Assembly: GCF_001540865.1 (NCBI RefSeq)
Contig: NC_033631.1
Coordinates: 9,493,133-9,557,132, forward strand
From: Ananas comosus
Lineage: Eukaryota; Streptophyta; Magnoliopsida; Poales; Bromeliaceae
Direction of reading: 5' to 3'
DNA length: 64,000 nt
In this document: piece by piece, positions 39,522 through 50,000 of the stretch
Position numbering within the stretch: the first letter of the stretch is position 1
Layout: each line of letters opens with the position of its first letter
Notes under the pieces: generated by a model
Database searches by the model: none
What the model saw: only the letters and a program-made list of their open reading frames with translations
What the model was told of the DNA's origin: nothing
Position numbers and translations under genes: made by a program

Positions 39522-40432
39522 GGCATTATTTGGTTGAGGGATAAAGTGGGAATAGACCACTTTATCACTCTAATTCATCCAAACACTATAAGAGGGAGTG
39601 AGTTTATTTAATCCCCCTCTTAACGGGTTATTCTATAATAACCCGTTAAGAGGGGGATTTGTTGTTCCACTCTTTTGGTGGAATAACAAATTTTTCTCTT
39701 TATACCTCTACTAGTTTAATAATAAAATATTATTAATTAATATATTATATATATCATTTTATTAACTAATTAGCTAAATTAAAAATTAACTAATTTAATA
39801 ATAAAATATTAGCTAAATTAATAATTATTTATTAGTGTGTTTATGCAATAACTAATATCTTTATTGATTAATAAATTAATATTTTTACCAACATAACTAA
39901 TTAAATAATTAATTAATTAATTAATTTACTAATATATTAATTTATTAGCCTAATTTGTTAACTTATTAAATTATTTATAGTTAGATAATTTATTAATTAA
40001 CAGTACTCATGGTTAATTGATTAATGATTAATTAATCTGGTAAAATTAATGTATTAATTAACATTTATGATTATCTAATAATATTCATGATAAATTAATT
40101 TTTTAAAATTATAAATTTGAGATTTTAAAATTTTAAAATTTAATTTTGATTTTTAAAATTTAAAAGTTTATATTTTAAATTTTAAAATATAAATATAAAA
40201 TATAAAAATTCTAATTCTAATATAAAGAAAAGAATAATATTATTATTTTTTATTTATAACTACCCACTTTAATTCTTATTCCATCTTACCTAACCAAAGG
40301 CTATTTTTTTTATTTCTAAGAATAATCTCATTTTAATCCAAACACAAAATTAATCTAATCTCCGCTTATACCTCAATTTATATCTATTTCCGGAATACCA
40401 ACTTTTTGCTTATTCTCGAACCAAACGATACC
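39522..40432. mobile_element. Tourist-like (PIF/Harbinger) element, 911 bp
   Basis: Left terminus GGCATTATTTGGTT; the right terminus read inward on the other strand is GGTATCGTTTGGTTC. Both are flanked by the trinucleotide TAA (39519-39521 and 40433-40435), the target duplication expected of PIF/Harbinger elements. The interior is AT-rich, with no transposase ORF, so it is non-autonomous. A diverged end of the same family lies near 62419-62560. It ends ~340 bases upstream of the CBS-protein start codon and may contribute to that promoter. Confidence 0.75.
39610..39659. repeat. perfect 23-bp hairpin
   Basis: Arms 39610-39632 and 39637-39659 are exact inverted copies separated by the loop CTAT. 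Each arm contains CCCCCTCTTAACGGGTTA. It lies near the left end of the Tourist-like element and could fold as DNA cruciform or RNA hairpin. Confidence 0.95.
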
Positions 40433-40769
40433 TAATAGCACAAAAACTACTGTACGTCTAATAACACAATAATCCTACTGAATATAGTAGATACCTAAAA
40501 ATGTAGAATACTCGAAGCATTTCTCTATTAAATATTCTCTCTTTAAAACATTTTCTGGAACCAAACAGCCGTTGGCATTTTGCCTCTCTATTTTTTAAAT
40601 AAACCTTTTCCTTTTTCTCCCTTTTTTTTCTCTTTCGTTCCCCTCTACAAAACCCGCCACGCGTCTCAGACTTTTTGGGCGTCGAGGGTGATACAAAAAG
40701 GCAGCAACCGACTCGTGCCCTGCAAGCTCGAAGAGGAAGAAGAGCGAGGGCGAGAGCGATCCGAAAACA

Positions 40770-43700
40770 ATGGATTTGAGGAAGGCGGAGGAAGAAGATG
40801 ACGCGAACTCAACCATGGCAGCAGGCGGAGGAGAAGTCGACTCCAGCTTCGCTCTCCGATCCTTCCTCGACCGCATCCCCATCGCCTCCATCCCCGACCT
40901 CAATCTCTCATCCAAATGTGCCTGTTTTTTCATATATATATATATATTGTATCTATTTTTTTTTTTTTTTTCTTTTGATTCCGTTTCTCCTAGATCATAT
41001 CCATTCGATCTTTGTTTCTGTACCGTTAGATTGTTTGATTCAGAATAAACTATCCTGACATCATTTCAGTACTCTTTTAGATTTTTTTGTAGTCAGGATA
41101 AGCATTCAGTGACATATATTTGGTACTTGTAGATCTGTTTGGATGCTTCGTAATAAAGCTTATTCAGTATATTCTAATTCGGTACACTAGTACTTTATTC
41201 GATATATCTTTTTGATTTACTTGAACGTTTATATATTTGGTAGATGAGGAATGTAATCAAATGTCTAAAACTTGATACCGGATAAGGTCAGATACGTTAT
41301 TTTGCTGAATCATTTTCACAATTGCACTAGAAAACTCTTATGCCGAATAAGATACTCTTGGATAACTTATTCTGGCTTCCAAACAGGGGCTACTAGAAGT
41401 TTCTATTACGATTGGAATCTAGAGGTAAAGTCAAAAGTGTAGAATGGGATAGTATTTTCGGCCTTTGAGTTTTTTTTTTTTTTTAAATAAGCTAAATTAC
41501 CTAATCCTGCCAAATCATGGGCTCAAAAGCTTTTGAGGAGCAAAAATCAAACTCCTACATTTCAATTATGCTAGAAAATTTTCGTACCGAATAAGATTTT
41601 TACAGTATTTGTGAATATTTTGTTAGTAAAAAAGTATTTGATCAGGTCACGTAATATTCGGTTAAAATGTTATAAATACTATTAAGATTAGGCCTTAAAA
41701 TCATAATTTTCACATCTTCTGCAAAATAATGTATTGTTAGATAACAAAATAATATTTTTTTTGAAAGTTTAGATTTTTATTTCGAGTATGTTGTAGTTCT
41801 TTTTAAAGTTTTTTAAGCTATAACTGGAACAAAAATTGAGTTGTACTTCTTAGTATTGATTGGTTCCTCTTTTTCCTTTCTTTTTTTTTTTTTCTCTTCT
41901 TCTTAAGCATGCGTAGTTCCGGAGTTAAAGCCTGATGATTGTGTATTAGATGCAATCAATTTGATGTACAAAAACAATGTGTCTGGTGCAATGATTGTCG
42001 AAAATGTCGACACTGATTTCCAGACATTTGTCAATCGGCATATCGGCTTCATCGAATTTTCAAGCCTGGTCTTGTGGTCTCTTGAGGTAAATGCACCTCT
42101 TATGTTTTGTTTCTAGATACCTTGAGCAAAGCTTCATTTATATGATGTCCTAAAGCCAAAATTCTTCATAAAGAAACTAAATAGATTCTTGCTTCTGATA
42201 TTCTTCTTCGCTACAAATTACAATTTTATATTTCTGTCTAAGCTGATGATGTCCGTGTTGCACATTTTCGATCATTGGTAGGAGTTCAGTAATGTGAATG
42301 CTGAGAACAAAATCAGTGATCATGGGTTTCTCTCAGCACTAGAACAGACTTCTCAGATTGCGCGGACAAAGGTGTGCTTTAATGAATCATCAGAATTCTG
42401 ATGTATAAGAGTATTCTTTTGCTGTAGACTGCCACTAACTTCCTAACATGGCCGCATAGTGATCAAGCTAAAAGTTTACTTGTTGGTTTGATTTTTGGAT
42501 AAACATTCTCTACTTTGAGAAGCAGCAGCATAATGTTCAGAAATGAAAAAGTCAAGAGCTTAAATGAGCTTCTGAGTTTTAAAAGTAGACGATTTGTTTT
42601 GAAGCTGCTTCTTTTGATCCACTGTTGAATAGATTTTCAAAAAATTGGTCGTTACTGCTACTTTGAATTACTATGCTCAAACAACACTTTCGTAGAAATC
42701 TCAGTTGGGTCAAGCAGGCATACTAATCAGCATGATCCACATTTAGTCAGACACTAATGAGATGACAAGGAAGCAATATCCATGGATGTGTCATTTCACA
42801 ATGCTTTTCTGACCTACTTTAGATTAACATTTTGATGTTGCCAATCAACAAATGAAGTTTCTTGACAACCATGTAGAATTTGCATTAAACAAGAAAATTT
42901 ATAGGTTTTTTTTACTGATTTACTTAGTTCTTAAATTTCATGGTTTATTATATGGCTATTTCAACAGATAGGAGAGTTGGCAAAGTTATTCTTGTGGGAA
43001 CCCTTCTTTCCCATTTATGAGCATGACTCGCTATTTCATGCTTCTCTGCTCTTCTCAAAGCATCATCGGTTGAATGTCATACCAGTTGTTAACTCATCAA
43101 ACCCTACCGTGGTTGGCTTCGTTACTCAGGTAATTAAATTTAATTTTTTTTCATTTTAAACAAGTGAGACCAAGTAATATTTTTTATGATGTACTTAATT
43201 TTGAAAAACAGTTTCGAAAAACTTGAACTTGACAACGATATTGTCATCTAGAATGCAGCACTACAGTTGCTACTCCAGTCTAGCGGGTTGGATTGGTTCG
43301 ATAAGATCACAGACAAAGCTCTGTCGGATTTTAGGTCAGTTAGGGATGAAGAAAAAGCTTGTCGTCCATTAGTAATTCAAATAACTTTTGAGGACTATAA
43401 CTGTAAATGCTTTACCTCAGGTTCAAGGATGCTAGTAGGCCGATTTTCATTTTCTCTGATCAGAGCCTGGCTGACGTATTGCATATCATGTGGGAGGAAC
43501 AATTGGATGGAGTTGCGGTGGTCGGTCGCAAAACTGGAACTCTGGTTGGATGTGTGAGGCGTAGTGATGTCTATCTTCTTTTGGAGGATGACTCCATTTT
43601 CGGCAAAAGGAAGTAAGTCTGATCTTATTTATCGTTTCATCAGCATAACATTTGGGGCAAGTTAGAAGTGAACATTTTTCGCAATTTAGATTAAACCGAG

Positions 43701-44691
43701 CAGTACTAGCACTGGGTAAAATGTTTAAGGAGGGGCTTGTTTGGCCTGACTGGTACCAAAGCTGTTTAAAGAAGCACTAACAGCTTTTTTGTAAAAGAAA
43801 CAGCTTGCTGCTGTTTTGTTTTACAAATGCCTCACTAGTGGTTCTTGGAATAGAGATACTGTTCTAGAATGTAAATCAGAAGAATTAATTCAGCAGAAAA
43901 GCTTTCAATAGTTGATAGAAATCACATCGAAAAGTAGTTTTGCCGTATCAGTAAATGAAAAAAGAATTGGAAAATAATCTTTTGTCAGCTATTTTACGTC
44001 AGGTAAGGAAGAGATATCAAATATATATTGCCCTAAAAGTCTCATTTACAATCGTCGATTATGGCTTTTTTGGATGACGGAACACGATTTATTTCTGATA
44101 ACTTGCCTGTCTGGGCACACTCTTTTCGATTGAAATGTTGAAATCAAACTCTCCTCTCCGTTACAAGATTTTTCAGGATTAGTGTTCCACCGATGACATG
44201 ATAACTTAGAGGTTGTTTAGACATCTTTCATTCACCCTAGAAACCTATTAAACAAGAGATATACTGAAATTATAGTACTTGTTTTACGAGAAGTTAGAAT
44301 CTATTATTGTATTCTCAGGACACTTACAGCTGAAGATTTTATCAAATCGAGTGCTCGAACAAGCGACCGGAGCTCGTCGGCAGAAGTAGAGTCTGATCGC
44401 AACACACTCTGCTTAAAGAATGAGCAACTTCCCGAAATGACTGCTCCAGTAAGCAGTCGAAATACTGACAGCCTCAAGCAGGCAATGCAGAATCTCGTGG
44501 CTTCGAGAAGTGGTTGCAGCTTCATGGTTGATGAGTCAGGGCACGTCAAAGGTTTTGTGACGGCTAGAGACATCATTTCAGTTTTCTCTCCGCTGTGCAT
44601 GGATTCGAGAATCGACGGCGGGAGCTTCTTCAGCACTGCATTGGAGCAAGCTGGTTGCCATGTGGAGGGTGGAGTTATAATCGAGAATTAG
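40770..44691 (+). CDS. CBS-domain protein, SnRK1 gamma-subunit-like
   Basis: Likely regulatory subunit of the SnRK1/AMPK-type energy-sensing kinase, or a related adenylate-binding CBS protein. Seven exons: 40770-40917, 41908-42086, 42282-42371, 42968-43129, 43252-43334, 43421-43612, 44319-44691. GT-AG junctions are in phase and give 408 aa. Four CBS motifs can be seen: ~52-115 (VLDAINLMYKNNVSGAMIV), ~147-193 (ASLLFSKHHRLNVIPVV), ~228-280 (VLHIMWEEQLDGVAVV, then VGCVRRSDVYLLL) and ~325-380 (GCSFMVDESGHVKGFVTARD). The conserved WEPFFPIYEHDSL precedes CBS2. A Ser-rich linker (~295-305) is a possible phosphorylation region. The length and CBS spacing fit the plant gamma-1-like/PV42 group rather than the beta-gamma hybrid type. 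A start is chosen at the first ATG; an AT-rich TATA-like 'tttaaataaac' lies at ~40597. Confidence 0.9.
41133..41392. mobile_element. MITE in intron 1 of the CBS gene
   Basis: Left end 'ctgtttggatgcttcg' with 'taataaagcttattc'. The right end 'gataacttattctggc' with 'ttccaaacag' is its inverted counterpart (CTGTTTGGAAGCCAGAATAAG). It is about 260 bp, with no ORF. The gene's splicing is not disturbed because the element lies wholly within the intron. Confidence 0.55.
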
Positions 44692-45547
44692 GCCGCCGCA
44701 TGAATATCTTGTTCGATATATTTCTTTAATTTACTTATTGTACATTTGATTAATAAGGAGCATGATTAAATATTTAGAATGACTTATATTCATACTTTAA
44801 GCCAATTTTTTTAGAATTAAGATAAGTAAAAAAATTTGTAGGTAATATATGTTATCCAATCAAATCATTAATAGTAAGGCTTTTGAGGAAGCGAAAAATA
44901 TAGTCCTTACAATCATACTAGAATATTCTCATGCAAAATAAGTTTCTTTTTGAATAATTTATTCATACATCCAAATAACACTTTATTCAAATTGCTTATT
45001 TGGTTGGCCGTATTCATTTGTTTTCAGAAAAGGAAAATTCATTTGATTCAAGCTTTATCTTCAGCTAAAAATTGAGAGTTAAAATTTTTTTTAAAAAACA
45101 AACTGCCTATTGCGCGCATTGTCCTTCTAGTTTGCTATGACAAGAAAATGCAAAGATTAGGATCAAAGTGGTTCTCTGTTTATATTTACATAGGAGTTTG
45201 AATCTCTGACCTTATTGATTATAGTTAAGTATTTTAACCACCGGTAGTTTGGTATGTGCTTCCTCATCTTAATTTTTTGTAATTCTTTAGTTTCTTAAGG
45301 AAGGAAATTCAAAAAAAATTAGTATAAAGGACATTATATAAAGATAAGGATGGAATTTATTCCAGGTTATAAAACTACAACTATTTACATTCAACAGCAA
45401 AGGTGGAGGAGAGAGAAGATCTCTCTGATCTTCAATTTCTGGGACTGACATATTTGAATCAACCAAAATTACATGAGCTTGTATCACTCAGAAACTTATA
45501 GCTAAATACATAACACAAAGAACTAAGGTACACCAATTTAAACAAAT
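44692..45547. other. 3' flank of the CBS gene and of the small minus-strand gene
   Basis: The two genes converge here. AT-rich sequence with a MITE-like 'ttcatacatccaaataacac' near 44961. Nothing else recognisable. Confidence 0.4.
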
Positions 45548-45844
45548 TCATTTGAAATAAATTGTGGGTTTCTCAGACTCCACATCCCAGGTTCCTGCCT
45601 CCCTCATGTACTCCAGGTATCTCAAGAACTCGGGCTTCGCCGCGGCTTTCTCCATTTTCGGTGCTTCTATCACTGCGATCACCGGGTGCGCCTTCGCATC
45701 CTTGCGCTTGCTCGGTTTCTTCGTCTTCGTCTTTGTCTTCACCGCCTTCGCGTCGGCATCTTCTGACGAGTCAAATGAGAACTGGTGCGACAGGATGCGG
45801 CGGTAGCCCCGGCGGCTTTTCTGGTACGCGGAATCTCCTGACAT
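45548..45844 (-). CDS. Small uncharacterised plant protein, 98 aa
   Basis: Intronless ORF whose function I do not recognise. The N-terminal part (SAYQKSRRGYRRILSHQFSF) is basic and Tyr/Arg-rich. The middle is Ser/Asp-acidic (DSSEDADA), followed by a Lys/Thr-rich stretch (residues ~34-50), a likely nuclear-localisation or nucleic-acid-contact segment. The C-terminus (KPEFLRYLEYMREAGTWDVESEKPTIYFK) is well ordered and reads like a conserved domain, ending in an aromatic/Lys motif. No signal peptide or membrane segment. A TATA-like TTAAATAC lies at 45913-45921 on the minus strand, ~70 bases upstream of the ATG. The coherent start, TATA position and compact C-terminal motif argue for a real gene. 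Confidence 0.7.
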   Translation of the reverse strand: MSGDSAYQKSRRGYRRILSHQFSFDSSEDADAKAVKTKTKTKKPSKRKDAKAHPVIAVIEAPKMEKAAAKPEFLRYLEYMREAGTWDVESEKPTIYFK

Positions 45845-47028
45845 GGCTTTTGGGAGAAGCAGAAGCTGTGATCAATTGAATGGTGTACATGTTATGGAGA
45901 AGCTTCAATTGAAGTATTTAAGCTGAGGGTCGGCTTAGCTACCTCTGTTTGAAATGGCCTCGGGTGTATTGAAAATTGAAAACATGAAGGGATCATGCAA
46001 CTACTCTGTGGGGCTTGATTTTGACTACTTCGTAGCTTTGTGGACTTGGCTACGGTTTGACTTTATCTACTCAGTTTAAGATTCGTGCTTGATGAATTGA
46101 ACGAACGATAATTTAATAATGAAACCTACTCACTTGGATATAGTAGTTGGCCACATCCAAGCAATAAGTTAGTGTGCAAACACATCCTTGTTCACACTCG
46201 AAAACCAGAGCCACATTGGCTCCTGGAGAAATAAATTAATATGTTTCAGGATAAACTTCAAATTGGCCACCTATAATTTATTTTTTTTACTTTGTCACTC
46301 TAATAGTTTAAAAAATTTACTTTGCTGCCCCATGGCTGAAATTTTATTTTATCAAAAAATTCTATACAAGATAGAATGGTAGAGTAAAAAATTTTTAAAA
46401 ATCCACAAGGAAGTAAAATGCCACTTCTTAAACAACAACGGAGTAAAAATGAACTAAATTACAGAAAGACAAAATAAAACCTTTTAAATCACAAAATGAC
46501 AATAAAAAATGAGCTAAACAACAAAAAAATTTAAAATTTTCCCTATATTTTATGGATCAAAGAGTGCCTCTTTTTATATATTTGTCTTTTAATAAAATAA
46601 TTACGTAATGCAGACATAAGAGATCCCCTTGATACTCTAGATCATATTTATCCATCAAATTTTGGAATAGAATAGAGTTTAAAATTTGAATTTTTCGGTC
46701 AATGAATGTAAAACCTAGATTTGTCCAGGGCAGAATGTAGATTTTACAAAGGAATATAGAATTACTAATATTAACTAATCCTTAAACGAAGGTGTCCTGC
46801 AAAAAGATACTGGCAACAAACATTTCCATACTGTTAAACTTGGTGGAAACAGAAATGGAACTTTTAAATTTGCTTCTTAAATTACCACATTTACAAAATA
46901 CAAAAAAGGCTAATCAGATAGATGTAGAAACGAGCTTAAGATGTACCAAAAATTACAATACATAATGCTCTACAACAGGCAAAAGACTAAAATGTTGAAG
47001 GCTTTGTAGCTCTCATACCGTCTGTCGG
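45845..47028. other. intergenic between two minus-strand genes
   Basis: Promoter side of the 98-aa gene and 3' side of the auxilin-like gene. 46240-46560 resembles a MITE ('ataaacttcaaattggcc', 'ttactttgtcac' and an inverted 'aaatgacaataaaaaatg', 'aaattttccc'). No gene. Confidence 0.4.
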
Positions 47029-50000
47029 CTACCGCTCTTCAGAGTTGAATCTATTCCAAGCTTCCTGCGGGCCACAAAATTATGCAGAGTAGTTCAAACA
47101 ATTGTGATTCACAAGTTTAAACAATTGTGGCTGAATCACGACAAAAAAGATTAGAATTTTCTCGCAATATCAGAGAATCATTCATTTATACAATACTGTT
47201 ATGTTCGATTATGGAATTCACATGGTTATTAGCACATACTATGGCTCGAATGAACGTTTTATAAGAAAAAGAATTCGAGCTTTAACATTGCCTCTATGAA
47301 TCATTTCTTATAGTTATTCGTTTCAGAAGAGATCAAATGACTCAAGTTGAGATTTAAGTGATTAATTTTTGACGAGAATTTGTGATAGACAAAAGTCGTT
47401 TTACATAAATTATCAATGAGACTCACTCCATGACAACATACCTTAAGAAGATCGAAAACCTTTTCGCAGATATACTTCTGTTGGATGCTAGCACCCCTTT
47501 GTTGTACCTTGTCGGGATGAACACAAAGAGTAGCTTTCCTGTAAGCTTTCTTCGCGGCTGCAGCTGTAATAACATCTGTGAGAGGAATTGGTTGCCAACA
47601 ACTGTCGGGCCCAAGGATCTGCCAACAAAAGATATCTAGTGATAAGCAGTTTGACCGATTCCGTTATACCTAGTTTTGGTGATTAAGAGCACATAACAAA
47701 AAGATTTATTCTGTAACTAAACAAAAATCTTAAAATAAGTGCAATCATTTCAAAGGCAAAGAGCAAAGAATCAAAATGCCTACATATTGAAGAGTAGATA
47801 GCAACGCGCGCAGGTTTCCTTCTTTTCCGCTTGACCATCTCTTGACATCGGCATCAAGAAACTCGGCCAATCTCTGCAACACATTGTCATAACAAAAGGC
47901 TAGTCAACAAGGGTAAAGTTTCAACTTATCATTAACTATATACATATTGTCTTATCATGACTTTCTCTCTCTACATATATATATTACATTTCTCTCTGCT
48001 TGCTCTCTTTGTGCCATCAGATCCCTTGTATTCTTTTCTGCGAGAGCTTTTGCCTGAAAATAGCATGGCAAAGCATGAGGGAATGATATTTGAAAGACGG
48101 GAGGAAAAAATTGCAAATTTCAAATGCCACACGTACAGCACGCTCAACTGTACGCTGATGCCTCTCCAGTCTTGCTTTACGCCTTAGAGCTGATTCAGTC
48201 TCACCTGCTTCAGATCACTATTAGAACAGAAGTACCAAATAACACGACAAACATACTAGGGAGTCTAAGACACATCCGCAAGTGGAGATGATTGTCCAAT
48301 TAATGTCAAGAATAATATGCAGATTTGCTTGAGATTTAGTACCTTGATTATTAGAATCTGATGATTTCTGGAAGCTGCTAGAATATGCCCTTTGCAAGGG
48401 TGCGTCACGTGAAATATCCTGCATTTCCGAATAGAATTAATGGACTAGTTACCAAATGCCATAGAATCATAGAGGACATTTGAAGTATAGGAGAATATTT
48501 CAAAATAGTATTCATGCAACATAGATCATGCCCTAGTTCCAATATGTACCTGATTGCTGGTTTTATGCTCCTTGAAAGAGGAACTAAATCTTTCCATGCG
48601 TTCCCTTGCATCAGCAGCAGCTTTCTCAGCCATAGCTTTTTCTATTGCACGCTCCCTAGCTTCCGCAGTTGCTCGTTCAACAGCTGCGCGCTCAGCCCTC
48701 AATCTAGCTTCTCTAGAAGCCTTTTCCGATAACGTTCTTTCAAAAGCTTCTGTGTTAAGCCTTTCTGCTTTCTCTCGGGCTTCTGAAGCTGCCCGTTGCC
48801 GAGCAGCAACAAATGCCCTTTCATGTGCTTCACGTGTCGCTCTTTCGACAGCAAGTCTGTCTTTCTCTCTTTCTCTCTCCCTCTCTCTTTCTTGTTCCAG
48901 TTTACTTGCCCACTCTTTCTCCAGTTCTCTCTCTCTTTCTATTTTCCTTTCTCTTTCTTTCTCCCTCTCTCTTTCTTCGTCCAACTTCTTCGCCCTCTCT
49001 TTCTCCTGTTCTCTTTCTCTATCTCTCTCCCTCTCTCTTTCTTCTTCGAATTTCCTCGCCCTCTCTTTCTCATGTTCTCTTTCTCTTACTTTCTCCCTCT
49101 CTTTTTCTTCTTCCAATTTCCTCACCCTCTCTTTCTCCTGTTCTCTTTCTCTTACTTTCTCCCTCTCTTTTTCTTCTTCCCATTTCCTCACCCTCTCTTT
49201 CTCCTGTTCTCTTTCTCTTACTTTATCTCTTTCTCTTTCTGCTTCCAATTTCCTCACCCTCTCTTTCTCCTGTTCTCTTTCTCTTTCTATTTCTCTTTCC
49301 CCTTCTTTTTCTATTAATCTTTCCTTCTCTTTTCCATGTTCTCCTTCTCGTTCTAATTTTCTTTCCCTTTCTTTGTCCACGAATCTCTCCCTCTCTTTCT
49401 CCTGTTCCTCTTCCTTTTCTGCTGCTATTCTCTTTTCCCTTTCGTGTCTATTTCGAACAACAGAGGTTGTTTCCTCAATCGTCATTGTACAACTTGGTTC
49501 AGTATCTTGAACTGAGCAAACTTTGTTGCCTCTTAATTCCAAGTAATTTGTCTTCTGATCCTTCAAATCTTCATTTACCGCCATCATGCTGACTGAATCA
49601 GGCGTCATTTCTTCTTTTAAATCAAGTTTCACGTTATCTTCTTCAAGCACCTCTTTTGCTTCTTTTAGATTATAAGTTTCCTCCTTTGGTGGTTCTTTGG
49701 CTGCTTCTCGGAAATTTCCACTTAAGTTGTTTTCCAATTGGACTGCACAAGCTTCCTTCTCAGATATATTACATCCAAAGGACCCGACTGTTTCTTCCAT
49801 GTCATTCTCCGGTTCTCCAGGTCCCACCGACTCTTGTTCCGTTTTGTTATTCTCTACTTCAGCTTCCATTTCATCAATTTTTGGGTTCATTTCGGCAATC
49901 AACACATTTTCAGTTGAATCGCATGTACTCTCAGTCACACTTGGTACCTCAGTTTCTTCTTTCCTTGGTGCCAAATTAAGGTTATCCAATTTAACATCTT

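Noticed and set aside
40580..41058. Alternative plus-strand ORFs overlapping the first CBS exon
   Set aside because: Out of frame with the spliced product. The chosen frame joins all seven exons in phase.
47957..48187. Plus-strand 76-codon ORF
   Set aside because: Antisense to auxilin exons 4 and 5, whose splice phases and conserved motifs fit the minus strand.
48554..49592. Plus-strand ORFs rich in Ser, Leu and Phe
   Set aside because: They are the antisense of the Glu/Arg/Lys repeats in the auxilin coiled coil; no independent signal.
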